The translations under genes were made by a program, and so were the position numbers. A stretch of DNA of 64,000 nt from JANXQE01 sp035651635 (lineage in GTDB: Bacteria; Verrucomicrobiota; Verrucomicrobiia; Limisphaerales; UBA8199), in assembly GCA_035651635.1 (NCBI GenBank), contig DASRFK010000214.1, positions 11,884 to 75,883 of the forward strand, read 5' to 3'. Shown here one piece after another: positions 8,994-17,645 of this stretch. Every line of letters begins with the position of its first letter. Within the stretch, counting starts at the first letter, position 1. The notes under the pieces are model-generated. The model was not told where the DNA came from. It saw only the letters and a program-made list of their open reading frames with translations, and did no database searches.

Positions 8994-9443
8994 TTACGGG
9001 GCGATCCGCGTGGACTCGTGAGCCACCAGCTTCCACCCATTCGGTTGTTCCACGTAGACATGCAGATACCTGGCGTTCGTATCGATTTTGTTGCCCTGGG
9101 CTACAACGTGAACCTCCCAATGACAGGTCACGACCGCGGTGTGCCCGTAAACAGAGACCTTGATGTCGTCGCGGGTCATCGATTGATACTGGGTCGCCCC
9201 GGATTTGATGGCGACAAGGTAACTTTCCTTGGTATCCACCTTGCCATTGGAGTGCGTGTAAACGATCGAGTCGTCGTAGAGCTTCTCGAGCGCTGAAACG
9301 TCAGATTTCGTGAGAGCATCCTCCCATTGTTGTTCCAGCCTCAGCACCGTGTCTGCGAGGGTTCCTAAGGTTTTCTTTTCCTGGGCGAAAGCAATCAGAG
9401 CGCATGAAACCAACAACGCCACGGAGAGGAGGAGTTTTTTCAT
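8994..9443 (-). CDS. secreted NTF2-like / DUF4440 protein
   Basis: About 149 aa with a Sec signal peptide (MKKLLLSVALLVSCALIAFA then QEKK). The mature part follows the SnoaL/DUF4440 pattern: an N-terminal helix with LEQQWEDALTKSDVSALEKLYDD, then SIVYTHSNGKVDTKESYL and paired strands ending in GWKLVAHESTRIAP. Such cone-shaped proteins bind or isomerise small ligands, but the ligand cannot be assigned. ATG at 9443 is preferred over 9452 because the lysines then begin the signal peptide. Confidence 0.8.
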   Translation of the reverse strand: MKKLLLSVALLVSCALIAFAQEKKTLGTLADTVLRLEQQWEDALTKSDVSALEKLYDDSIVYTHSNGKVDTKESYLVAIKSGATQYQSMTRDDIKVSVYGHTAVVTCHWEVHVVAQGNKIDTNARYLHVYVEQPNGWKLVAHESTRIAP

Positions 9444-9575
9444 CGAAGGCATCCTGCAAGAAAACAGCGCGCAGAGGCAACTCCGATCGCCAGCAACCCG
9501 AATCTGCGCAAGCCCCTAGCCAAAGACTGACCACCCGCTGGGCTCCCCTCCCGACCGTCTGGAAGAGATGCTGCG

Positions 9576-10862
9576 TTACTTATGCCCACCAATGGCTAAA
9601 AGACTCGACTCCGTCCGGAAGAATAGACTCTCATTCGCGACAGCCGGCGTAGCGAAGCTGGGTTCGCCGAGCGCATTTTGAGCCAAGAGTTGGTATTTGT
9701 CACCGGCAGCAACGACAAATACTTCACCTGCCTTGCTCGTGAGATACAGCCTGTTCTTCGCCCATACCGGCGAAGCATAAAAACGTGCCGGGAGACGCTC
9801 TTGCCAGATCGGCTCGCCAGTCGCCGCACGCACGCAACGGAGCAGGCCGTTGTCGCATAGGATGTAGAGCCGGCCGTCCTTAACCAGCGGCGTGGGGACA
9901 TTCGGAATTCCGGTCTTAAAGTCGTAAACGATTCGGGGGGCATGGGTGCCATCAGGCGGGCACAGCGCGACCAGGCGCCTCCCGACACCGCCCTCCCCGC
10001 TGCTGCAGAAGATGAGTCCGTCGCCGCTGATGGGCGACGAGACGACTCGGGTTTCAAACAGGTTCGTGCAATCCCAATTGATTGCGCCATTCAGTGGATT
10101 GACACTGGTCAATCCGTGACTTGAGGAGGCAAAAATGAGCTGGTCCGGCCGGCCGGCTTCCTGCCAGAGGCAAGGCGTGCCATAAGAAACCTTATCCGTT
10201 AGCCTGTCAATTTTGTAGCTCACCGCGCCCGAATCAACCTTCAGGGCAATGAGGGAACTCGGACCATCCTGGTCGTTGTTAATCCAGACCAGCCCGTTAT
10301 AAACCACGAGCGAGGCGCCGCTCCCGTGTCTTCCCTTAAAGGGGCCCAGATTGCTTACCCACTTTTCATGACCATCCAACGTCAGGGCGGTGACCGTGAT
10401 CGCCTCCGGCGTCGTCCAAGACACATAAACGCCATTAGAATCGGCCGCAGGGGTTGCGGTGCCAAAGCTGTTTTCGCGGTTCTGTTGAAAGGCGTGAGAT
10501 GCATACTTCTTTTGCCACATCAGGCTGCCATCCCCGGAAGCCAGGCAGAGGATATAGCGGTCCGCATTGGTGCTATCGCCGCTGGTGACGAAGATGCGCT
10601 CCTTCCAAACCACTGGTGAGGAGTGGCCCTTGCCCGGAAGTGTTGTTTTCCAGCGGACATCACCCTCGGCCCAACGGATGGGAAGGTTGGTCGCGAGACT
10701 GATGCCACCGCCATCCGAACCCCGAAACCGCGGCCAGGAATCCTGAGCCGATATGCAGATCGGCGCCACGAGCGTCAGAAGCGAGACCAGCGCAAACACC
10801 AGGCCGGATGGGGTATAACGACGGCAGCTCAACACAGAACAAGTGATACGCAAAACGAGCAA
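9576..10862 (-). CDS. exported PQQ-binding-like beta-propeller repeat protein
   Basis: 428 aa with an N-terminal hydrophobic export signal (VFALVSLLTLVAPICISAQ). It then has the planctomycete/verrucomicrobial PQQ-like opening SWPRFRGSDGGG and repeated blades (GHSSPVVWKERIFVTSG, YVSWTTPEAITVTALTLDG, YASPVWAKNRLYLTSKAGEV). It resembles BamB-type WD40-like PQQ proteins that act as periplasmic scaffolds or dehydrogenase-like sensors. It keeps no obvious quinoprotein dehydrogenase catalytic signature. The start is a TTG at 10862 with no in-frame ATG before the signal peptide, so the start is uncertain. It is divergent from the FMN oxidase gene. Confidence 0.78.
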   Translation of the reverse strand: MLVLRITCSVLSCRRYTPSGLVFALVSLLTLVAPICISAQDSWPRFRGSDGGGISLATNLPIRWAEGDVRWKTTLPGKGHSSPVVWKERIFVTSGDSTNADRYILCLASGDGSLMWQKKYASHAFQQNRENSFGTATPAADSNGVYVSWTTPEAITVTALTLDGHEKWVSNLGPFKGRHGSGASLVVYNGLVWINNDQDGPSSLIALKVDSGAVSYKIDRLTDKVSYGTPCLWQEAGRPDQLIFASSSHGLTSVNPLNGAINWDCTNLFETRVVSSPISGDGLIFCSSGEGGVGRRLVALCPPDGTHAPRIVYDFKTGIPNVPTPLVKDGRLYILCDNGLLRCVRAATGEPIWQERLPARFYASPVWAKNRLYLTSKAGEVFVVAAGDKYQLLAQNALGEPSFATPAVANESLFFRTESSLLAIGGHK

Positions 10863-10987
10863 AATTCAAGCTCGGAAGGAAGTTCGTCCTTCTTGGTTTC
10901 GCCCTTGAGATCGTCTTTACTTGGATTTCGTTTCGCTTCCGGCTATGGAGAAAGGAAGTTACCCCGACGAACGAAAACCGACGAGTT

Positions 10988-12166
10988 ATGGGAATGAATC
11001 GACGAACCTTGCTGGCGGCGACCGGTGCATTGCTCGGATCGAGCTTGCTGGAGAGGGCAGCGGCGCAAAATGCGCCCAACAATGGCCCGCCGCTGAAATC
11101 CCCTTCGGCTTCAGCAGCGGAAGCCTTCAACTTGTTCGACTTTGAGGGTCTGGCCCGGCAGCGAATTCCGCACCCTGCTTACGAGTATATCGCTGGCGGC
11201 GCAGCGGACGAAATAACGTTACGATGGAATCGGGAGGCCTTCGATGCGCTCGCACTTCGTCCGCGTGTGCTGGTTGATATTGAGCGCATCGACACGGGCG
11301 TGGAATTGTTCGGGCGAAGGCTCGCGTTTCCGGTCCTTCTCGCGCCGACGGCATTTCATCGACTGGTTCACCCGGACGGAGAGGTGGAGACCGCACGCGG
11401 GGCTAGCGCGGGCGAGGCACTGTTCGTCGTAAGCAGTTTGAGCACGCGTCGGGTGGAGGACATTTCGCGGGCGATGACGCAGCCTTGGTGTTTCCAACTA
11501 TTCGATATCGGCAGGCGACGCAGGGAATTCCTGATGGGGTTGTTGGAGACGTTGAAGGCTAGCGGTTGCCAGGGGCTGGTGGTGACGGCGGACGCACCGG
11601 TGACTGGCGTAAGGAATCGTTCAGATCGCGCTCATTTTTCTTTGCCGGAGGATTTTGAAACGCCCTATTATCCAGATAGAACCACTCGGAAACAGGTTGG
11701 CGGCTTGCCCGTGTCGGGAAGTTCTACCTGGGCGGATTTAGCCTGGTTACGGTCCCAAACCGCGCTTCCAATTATGCTGAAAGGAGTCCTGCACGAAGAG
11801 GACGCAAAACTGGCGGTGAAAGCCGGAATGAACGGGATTATCGTTTCGAATCATGGCGGGCGGGAGCTGGACACCGTTCCTGCCACGATCACTGTTTTGC
11901 CACGGATTATTAGAGCCGTAGGCAACCGAATTCCTGTGCTGCTGGATGGCGGCGTCCGCCGCGGCACGGACGTACTGAAGGCGCTGGCCTTGGGCGCCCG
12001 CGCAGTGCTAATTGGGCGGCCTTATCTTTATGGATTAAGTGTGGGTGGAGCGGCGGGAGTGGCGCAGGTGCTGAGGATTCTGCGCGGGGAGTTTGAGATG
12101 GCGATGAAACTGTCCGGGTGCCGAACCCTGGCCGAAATCAACCGGGCAGTCATCCACGGGAAGTAG
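10988..12166 (+). CDS. FMN-dependent alpha-hydroxy-acid oxidase/dehydrogenase, Tat-type signal
   Basis: 392 aa of the L-lactate/glycolate oxidase family. The N-terminus MGMNRRTLLAATGALLGSSL looks like a twin-arginine signal. FMN barrel landmarks are present: AYEYIAGGAADE, PVLLAPTAFHRLVHPDGE, LVVTADAPVTG, IMLKGV (Lys265) and SNHGGRELD with catalytic His289 and Arg292. The usual active-site Tyr in the FQLY motif is Phe here (CFQLF). Export is consistent with a cofactor-loaded enzyme feeding electrons in the periplasm. ATG at 10988 or 10994 both fit. Close family members are lactate 2-monooxygenase or dehydrogenase; the substrate is unresolved. Confidence 0.86.
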   Translation: MGMNRRTLLAATGALLGSSLLERAAAQNAPNNGPPLKSPSASAAEAFNLFDFEGLARQRIPHPAYEYIAGGAADEITLRWNREAFDALALRPRVLVDIERIDTGVELFGRRLAFPVLLAPTAFHRLVHPDGEVETARGASAGEALFVVSSLSTRRVEDISRAMTQPWCFQLFDIGRRRREFLMGLLETLKASGCQGLVVTADAPVTGVRNRSDRAHFSLPEDFETPYYPDRTTRKQVGGLPVSGSSTWADLAWLRSQTALPIMLKGVLHEEDAKLAVKAGMNGIIVSNHGGRELDTVPATITVLPRIIRAVGNRIPVLLDGGVRRGTDVLKALALGARAVLIGRPYLYGLSVGGAAGVAQVLRILRGEFEMAMKLSGCRTLAEINRAVIHGK

Positions 12167-12245
12167 GTGGTCGTCTGCCTTCCTTTTTGTGAAGACTGAG
12201 GCCTGCGAACTTGAACATTCGATGCCAGCAGTCAACCTATGAGCC

Positions 12246-12518
12246 ATGATTGAAGTTAAACATTCGGCGGGTGATGAATGGGTGGTCAGTATCAAGAGTA
12301 CCGTTACCACGCACCACCGCGTGCGGGTGGCCAAAAAAGATATCGAACGCTTGGCAGTAGGACGCCCCCCCGAAGAACTACTCCGAGAGAGCTTCCGGTT
12401 TCTTTTGGAGAACGAGCCGAATACCTCAATTCTCCCGTCATTTGATCTTCATGTGATCGGCCACTATTTCCCTGAATATGAGCGGGAGATCCAAGCCCGG
12501 CTTCAGCGAGCGCATTAA
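12246..12518 (+). CDS. small conserved-type hypothetical protein, 90 aa
   Basis: Short acidic/basic protein beginning MIEVKHSAGDEWVVSIKS, with a central THHRVRVAKKDIERL strand-helix, then PPEELLRESFRFLLENEPNTSILPSF and a C-terminal FPEYEREIQARL helix. No catalytic motif is apparent. Length and layout are like small stand-alone proteins annotated as hypothetical across soil bacteria. It starts 79 bp after the oxidase gene on the same strand and may be read through from it. I assign no function. Confidence 0.6.
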   Translation: MIEVKHSAGDEWVVSIKSTVTTHHRVRVAKKDIERLAVGRPPEELLRESFRFLLENEPNTSILPSFDLHVIGHYFPEYEREIQARLQRAH

Positions 12519-12614
12519 TGTTTCGTCGATCCTTAGCCGTTGCCGTCGGGTCGGGTGCCGGAGGTCACAGCTAGCTCAGTCTGGCAATCTGGGAACGTCA
12601 CATACCGTCACTTC

Positions 12615-13559
12615 ATGCCCTTTGAGCGGGAAAAGATGAAATTGAAGGCGGCAGAACTTGCCGCCAAGGGCATTTATGTGGGCACGTCTTCGTGGAAATA
12701 TCCAGGTTGGTTCAATCAGCTCTACACTCCCTCTCGATATGAGTATCGCGGCAAAATTGCCACGACGCGATTCGAGCGCTCCTGCCTTGCTGAATACGCC
12801 GAGGTATTCAAGACCGTTTGTGTGGATGCGGCCTATTACACATTCCCCAGCGAAAAGTATCTTGATGGTCTTGTGTCGCAAGTGCCGTCCGATTTCCAAT
12901 TCGGGTTCAAGGTCACAGATGAAATCACGGTGAAGAAATTTCCTAACCTGCCACGCTTTGGGGACCGCGCTGGCATGGCTAACGAGAACTTTCTGAACGC
13001 GGACCTGTTCAGCCGGTCGTTTCTGGGGCCTTGCGAACACATCCGCGCCAATGTCGGAGTAGTGATGTTCGAATTCTCGCGGTTCCACAAGGGCGACTAC
13101 GAGCACGGTCGCGATTTCGTCGCTGACCTAGACAAGTTCTTCAGCAACCTGCCAAAAGGTTGGCCTTATGCCGTGGAGATGCGGAACAGCTACTGGCTTG
13201 CGCCTGACTACTTCGCCTGCCTCTCACGACACAGCATCACGCACGTGTTCAATTCCTGGGACGCTATGCCCCCGGTTAGCGAACAAATGTCGCTTCCGGG
13301 CAGTCGCACTAATCCTGATTTGATGGCCGCGCGGTTCTTGTTAAAGCCGGGACGCAAATACGAAGAAGCAGTTAAAACCTTTCAGCCTTACGACAAGACG
13401 AAGGAAGTGAACGAGGAGGCTCGCAAAGCGGGGGCCCAACTAATTAAGGAGGGAAAGGCGGCAGCCGAAAAGAAGAAGACGCTCATTTTTGTGAACAATC
13501 GCCTGGAAGGCAATGCACTCGAGACCATCAATGCGATGATCGAGGCGGTTGATCGCTGA
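12615..13559 (+). CDS. DUF72 domain protein
   Basis: About 314 aa. The family signature is clear: GIYVGTSSWKYPGWFNQLYTP near the N-terminus, VDAAYYTFPSEKYLDGLV, FQFGFKVTDEIT, then WPYAVEMRNSYWL and the C-terminal LIFVNNRLEGNALETINAM. DUF72 proteins adopt a TIM barrel of unknown reaction. ATG at 12615 is preferred over TTG 12540. A diverged copy of the last 25 codons occurs at 17413-17492, evidence for a former paralog. Confidence 0.85.
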   Translation: MPFEREKMKLKAAELAAKGIYVGTSSWKYPGWFNQLYTPSRYEYRGKIATTRFERSCLAEYAEVFKTVCVDAAYYTFPSEKYLDGLVSQVPSDFQFGFKVTDEITVKKFPNLPRFGDRAGMANENFLNADLFSRSFLGPCEHIRANVGVVMFEFSRFHKGDYEHGRDFVADLDKFFSNLPKGWPYAVEMRNSYWLAPDYFACLSRHSITHVFNSWDAMPPVSEQMSLPGSRTNPDLMAARFLLKPGRKYEEAVKTFQPYDKTKEVNEEARKAGAQLIKEGKAAAEKKKTLIFVNNRLEGNALETINAMIEAVDR

Positions 13560-13956
13560 CGCCATTGCCCGATTGACGGGTGCTCGAACCAACCCAAAAA
13601 AGGGATAACCCGGTTCTCTTCGAGCAATCGTGCGAACCTGTAGGTGCCGCTCGGAGTCAGGCTGGCCTCGCGCAGGTAAGGTAGCGTCTGCTCCAGGTTC
13701 GTCGGGAAAACATTTTGGTTCTTTGCGGCATACAGCATCATCCCCAGGCAGTAGATTTTGGCGTCATTAAATCTCGAGAGTGAGTCTCCTGACAGTTCCT
13801 CGTCGGTCTCAGTGCCTCCGGAAGATGTAATCCGAGCGGCTTGTGCGGTGGAGGCTTGTGTTCCAGGGTTGGGCGCCGTCCCGCCCTGCTTGGGCTTGTC
13901 GCAACCGTCAAAAGCAACGAGCTTGCCATCAGAATCACAACGGTAACCGCCTCCAT
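13560..13956 (-). pseudogene. decayed lipoprotein gene, frameshifted and truncated
   Basis: Minus-strand remnant. One frame from ATG 13956 gives a hydrophobic leader (MEAVTVVILMASSLL). A second frame supplies a lipobox-like LVAFDGC-DKPKQGG followed by NDAKIYCLGMMLYAAKNQN and VFPTNLEQTLPYLREASLTP, typical of secreted lipoproteins that carry a DUF1559-like C-terminal segment. The switch lies near 13910-13925. The frame then runs without a stop into the 3' end of the convergent DUF72 gene, so the natural C-terminus is missing. Confidence 0.5.
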
Positions 13957-14065
13957 TGGAATGTCTTTTCTTCCGTGTTCCCATTCATTGTTGACCACCA
14001 GCGGCGCCTGAATACCGTCCAACATTCAGAATGAGCGCCCGAGCCCGGTGTGTTAGGCCACACGG

Positions 14066-14779
14066 TCATAACTTCACCTTCCCCCTTTCAGGCTCATACC
14101 AATACTCCAATCCCTTGCGACTCCGAAGCGCGCGAGACCGACGAAGAATTAAATGCATGCACAACCTGGAAATGCTCCAGAAAGAATGCTCGCGAAACTT
14201 GCGCCCGGAAGTGACCACCGTCTCGGCCAAAATGGCAAACCGCCCCTGACGCTTGAGAGCAGCGACAAACCACACCTCTTCCCACGCGAAGTAATTCTCA
14301 TCGAAACCGCCCGTCGTCTGAAAGGCGCTGCGAGTGCAGAAAAGGAAAGTTCCACTCGGCAAAAAGCGCGCCAGTCGCATCGCAGGTCCTATCAACGGTT
14401 CTGTCAGTCTGCCCCACCAAGGTAGCCATCCCTCGAACCGCGGCACACAACCACCGCCCACCGCGCCGGCGCGAATGCTGCACAAAGCCGATTGAATGGC
14501 CGGGGCGCTCGCCAATGTGTCGGCGTCCACAAAAAATAGAATGTCACCGTGAGCCTGCTGCGCGCCAGTATTGCGAGTGGCCGCAATCTGCCGGTGCTCC
14601 ACGCGAACCACCTGCGCGCCCTGCTGTTGGGCAATCGAGGCTGTGGCGTCACTGGAACCATCATCCACCACAATGATCTCATACGGCTCGCCAAGAGATT
14701 CCGCCCCGTTGCGAATGGCGGAAACACATCGACCAACCCAAGCTTCCTCGTTGTGCGCTGGAACGATGAACGAAATCAT
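14066..14779 (-). CDS. family 2 glycosyltransferase
   Basis: About 237 aa, GT-A fold. It begins MISFIVPAHNEEAWVGRC and has YEIIVVDDGSSDAT (nucleotide binding) and ILFFVDADT (DXD-type metal site), then GTFLFCTRSAFQTTGGFDENYFAWEE (acceptor region). No TM helices, so probably cytosolic or peripheral, transferring a sugar in cell-envelope or lipid glycan synthesis. The ATG at 14779 fits the family N-terminus; the longer form to 14848 adds a basic tail without signal. Confidence 0.88.
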   Translation of the reverse strand: MISFIVPAHNEEAWVGRCVSAIRNGAESLGEPYEIIVVDDGSSDATASIAQQQGAQVVRVEHRQIAATRNTGAQQAHGDILFFVDADTLASAPAIQSALCSIRAGAVGGGCVPRFEGWLPWWGRLTEPLIGPAMRLARFLPSGTFLFCTRSAFQTTGGFDENYFAWEEVWFVAALKRQGRFAILAETVVTSGRKFREHSFWSISRLCMHLILRRSRALRSRKGLEYWYEPERGKVKL

Positions 14780-14844
14780 TTGCGCGTAGTGGCCTAACGT
14801 TAACAGCTCGGCAGGCGGCTGCTGCTTGCAGCGCGGGGTTCTGC

Positions 14845-15285
14845 TCACCTTTCGTGGAATGCTTCAAGCGCAGAGTTGACCTCGATCTCGCCGCTGCTGC
14901 GTGAATCGAGTGAGCCATATCGGATGAGGAATGGAAAGCCTTCAATATCGGTGCCCCCAGGATGATGGAACGGATGCTTGCCGTTGGCTCGCGCTACACT
15001 TCGACCAACCTTGAAGTTGGCAGCGGAACGGTTGTCCCGCCGCCAGTCAGAATTATCCAATCGAACGAGGAGCGTCGCGGTCTGACCTTGATACCTCTGA
15101 TGGCCAGACACAACATCCCCGAAAACGCCAACGATCTTTCCCGATTCTTCAATGAAGCCAGCGACCCGCACTGAGAAGGAAGAGCGGTCCTCGGTAAACT
15201 CGTGCTTGCCCGGCGCGTAAACGATCTCAACGTCATCGCCTGGGGTCACCCTGACTTCCGTTCCGATCTCCGCAATCGCTGGCAT
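14845..15285 (-). CDS. hypothetical protein, 146 aa
   Basis: Soluble, beta-rich protein with no signal peptide and no recognised family. The N-terminal part (TEVRVTPGDDVEIVYAPGKH, SFSVRVAGFIEESGKIVGVF) suggests a small barrel such as an OB- or SH3-like domain. It is co-directional with and just upstream of the glycosyltransferase gene, so the two may form a transcript. Confidence 0.55.
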   Translation of the reverse strand: MPAIAEIGTEVRVTPGDDVEIVYAPGKHEFTEDRSSFSVRVAGFIEESGKIVGVFGDVVSGHQRYQGQTATLLVRLDNSDWRRDNRSAANFKVGRSVARANGKHPFHHPGGTDIEGFPFLIRYGSLDSRSSGEIEVNSALEAFHER

Positions 15286-15574
15286 ACGGTATTTAGCAAC
15301 TTAGATTATGCGACGGCCGGTTCCCATATTGAAATCCCAAGACCGTCACGACGCTTGCGCGTAACCCCTTAAATCTGCGTACTATACGCATGAGCCGAGC
15401 TTTACATAGTGAACCTCCGAGTCAATCCAAATTAAGGCATGACCAAGCAGACCAGCGCGGAGGCGACGCCGTGAGGATGACCAACTGGAGTCCAAGGAGT
15501 CACCGCAAACTCGGCCGTGACCTGGATACCAAATAATTCGAAGTCGCCTTAACTCTTGCCGAGATCACGAGTGC

Positions 15575-15829
15575 GTGCAAGAATTAGCTAGACAAATGGC
15601 TGTAACGCTTCACATGAAATTGCCGGATAGCGAGCTGCGGGAACGGCTTGCTACAGGAACCAGCCTTTTATTTGATGGGAGTCGGGTCGACTGGCATGAA
15701 ATCGAAAGGCAGGTCGATCGCATGGGGTTCGGTGATTGCTATATCGTTTCCGAGGCAAAACGGGGACTCTCGGACGTGCCGACGATAAGCGTCAGGCCGG
15801 TGGGCATGGCCTCGCTAGCTCCGGGTTAG
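15575..15829 (+). CDS. small hypothetical protein, 84 aa
   Basis: GTG-started open frame encoding a short alpha/beta protein (LPDSELRERLATGTSLLFDG, WHEIERQVDRMGFGDCYIV). No family was recognised. It lies just upstream of a membrane-anchored hypothetical gene. It may be a real small gene, but coding evidence is only reading frame and composition. The 289 bp upstream (15286-15574) hold no other gene that I can support. Confidence 0.4.
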   Translation: MQELARQMAVTLHMKLPDSELRERLATGTSLLFDGSRVDWHEIERQVDRMGFGDCYIVSEAKRGLSDVPTISVRPVGMASLAPG

Positions 15830-15873
15830 TGGGTCTGTGTCGGCCCAGTGGGCCGCTCCAAATCGGCGATTGT

Positions 15874-16617
15874 ATGACAGCGCAGGAGAAGGTGCGTGGA
15901 CAGGAAATAAGCGGCGTGCCCCGTGGGAGGGTGGTGCGCATAATATGCGCGATCGGGTTGGTCGTTATTGGTGGCGTAATCGTTGGACTCATCTCCAAGC
16001 GGGATTTCTCTCCTTCCATACAACTTCCAACGGGGCACAGCCTGACGGAGGTGTTGCAGCAAGGCGTCGATGCCCAGCCGGCGGGTTGGCACACCAACTT
16101 TTATTGCCTGCCGAGTCAACCGAGACCGTCGCTCGGCCTGAAAGAGGATGCAAAGTTCATCCTTCGTGAGGCGGGTGGGAAAATCCACGAGTGGCGGGGG
16201 CAAACTCTCCTGCGAGCGCCCCAGCTTCCCACGACCGACTGCTTAACTCCGCGTTTGGGGGAATGCCATCAGAATTCAGGAGAGATATATCTACTGGCGG
16301 TAGAACTGGACACGGAGCGGAGCGTCCGGGGCGGAATGATCGACCTGTGCTTCGTATGGGGGGCTCCTAACCAATTGCGCCACGCCCGTGAGTGGAATGC
16401 GATGATCGAGCACGGGATCTGCAACGGCGTCTTCGAAAGGGAGTTGGACTTTACTCCGAAACAGCGGCCATCTGAAACATGGGGGAGAACAACCAATCTA
16501 TGCGCTATAGTGCGAGATCAGCCGGGCTTCGTAAAAATAGTGCCGCTCCGCTTACTAAAGGCTTACGTGAATTCTGGATTAATCAGTCAGCCCGGCCAGG
16601 CAAAAGAGCTGGAGTGA
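15874..16617 (+). CDS. hypothetical single-pass membrane protein
   Basis: About 247 aa. A cytosolic lead (MTAQEKVRGQEISGVPRGR) is followed by one TM helix (IICAIGLVVIGGVIVGLIS) and a roughly 190-residue exported domain with four or more cysteines that I do not recognise. A strong terminator lies 136 bp after the stop. ATG at 15874 is preferred over the open extension to 15736, which would overlap the previous small gene in another frame. Confidence 0.5.
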   Translation: MTAQEKVRGQEISGVPRGRVVRIICAIGLVVIGGVIVGLISKRDFSPSIQLPTGHSLTEVLQQGVDAQPAGWHTNFYCLPSQPRPSLGLKEDAKFILREAGGKIHEWRGQTLLRAPQLPTTDCLTPRLGECHQNSGEIYLLAVELDTERSVRGGMIDLCFVWGAPNQLRHAREWNAMIEHGICNGVFERELDFTPKQRPSETWGRTTNLCAIVRDQPGFVKIVPLRLLKAYVNSGLISQPGQAKELE

Positions 16618-16752
16618 GGGCAAACAGGAAACTGGGAACTATTCGGCAGTCGCACCAGAGCCTTACCCGATCTTGTCCCCACAACTGGTGACATGCGAAG
16701 AAGCGACGTTCTGGTATGTTGATGACGTTCTCAGGTGTAGAACGTGTGTCAG

Positions 16753-16779
16753 AAGAGCCGGAAAAAATCCGGCTTTTTT
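16753..16779 (+). terminator. Rho-independent terminator
   Basis: A 7-bp stem AGCCGGA/TCCGGCT (16756-16762 with 16768-16774), with an A5 loop, is followed by a T6 run. On the plus strand this ends transcription from the membrane protein gene upstream. The minus strand lacks a good T-tract. Confidence 0.8.
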
Positions 16780-16806
16780 GTTGTACTGGGGGATCGCTTT
16801 CGATTA

Positions 16807-17184
16807 CTAGCTGCTGACGCCGCGAGAATCAAACGACGCAAGCGCCCGCTTGAATTGGACTCGCTCGATGGACTTGCCACACATCTTGGATGCCAGTTTG
16901 ATGACCTCTTGTTCACTTCCACCGTCCAATCGGTTGATGGCCGTATAAACAGCGTCACAAATGCTCATGCGCGGCGTGTTTGCTTTGGAATTAGGTGCAA
17001 GATTCCGCTCTGCTATCGTCAGCCCCCGTCGGCCAGAACTTGTTGCTTTTGCGCGTCGACTGCCTGACTGGCACTGAGCTCCCGAAAGGCCGGTGTGCGA
17101 TTTCTCAGCGACGGCCAAGGTCTCGCAAATTCTCACGGGCAGGGCGAACGATTCTTCATTTAAAAATATGCGCTTGTTCGACAT
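16807..17184 (-). CDS. hypothetical protein, 125 aa, possible winged-helix C-terminus
   Basis: ATG at 17184 starts MSNKRIFLNEESFALPVRIC. A low-complexity basic middle follows, then an ordered C-terminal region (MSICDAVYTAINRLDGGSEQ, EVIKLASKMCGKSIERVQFK) that looks like a small helical or winged-helix domain. The upstream DNA has TTGACA (about 17213-17218 on the minus strand) and an AT-rich stretch that could be a promoter, although the spacing is short. The open frame extends to 17454 but overlaps the DUF72 remnant. No family was recognised. Confidence 0.45.
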   Translation of the reverse strand: MSNKRIFLNEESFALPVRICETLAVAEKSHTGLSGAQCQSGSRRAKATSSGRRGLTIAERNLAPNSKANTPRMSICDAVYTAINRLDGGSEQEVIKLASKMCGKSIERVQFKRALASFDSRGVSS

Positions 17185-17412
17185 GGAACCGTGGATAATA
17201 CAATATGTGGGGACTGTCAATGCAAGATGCACCATATGTAGGGGTATTCGCTTGGGTGTTAGATTCTGGGCCGATTTCCGTGGTTGATGGGCTGAACAAC
17301 GTTTCGGAGACCGCCAACAGTTCGACAACGGCATTCCGGCTGGGGAAGCCTTAGTAGGGGAGAGCGGAACCATCGGTGCGAACACATTGGCCGTCTTACG
17401 AAGCTGTTGCAT

Positions 17413-17492
17413 GTCGCTTTCTTTTTTGTTCCTGCCAGCTGAAAGGCAATACACTCAATACCATCGACGCGATGATTGAAGGAGCGACATGA
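17413..17492 (+). pseudogene. 3' remnant of a DUF72 gene
   Basis: In one frame the DNA reads QLKGNTLNTIDAMIEGAT then stop, clearly related to the last residues of the intact DUF72 protein ending at 13559 (RLEGNALETINAMIEAVDR). The DNA matches at about 35 of 45 positions by eye over the core. A one-base shift at a T-run separates it from further 5' similarity. No start or catalytic part remains. The rest of 17185-17645 holds no intact gene. Confidence 0.65.
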
Positions 17493-17645
17493 AAACCGAT
17501 CCCAGCAACTCGCAACAGGTTTTCGTCGCGAGGTTGCATTCCGAGTCCGTCTGAATCGTCACAACAAATTAGGTAACAGCGATCTCCAGGTAATAGTTTA
17601 TTGTGGCTACGCCGTTTGAAATCAACCATCGCCAATCAACCGTCC

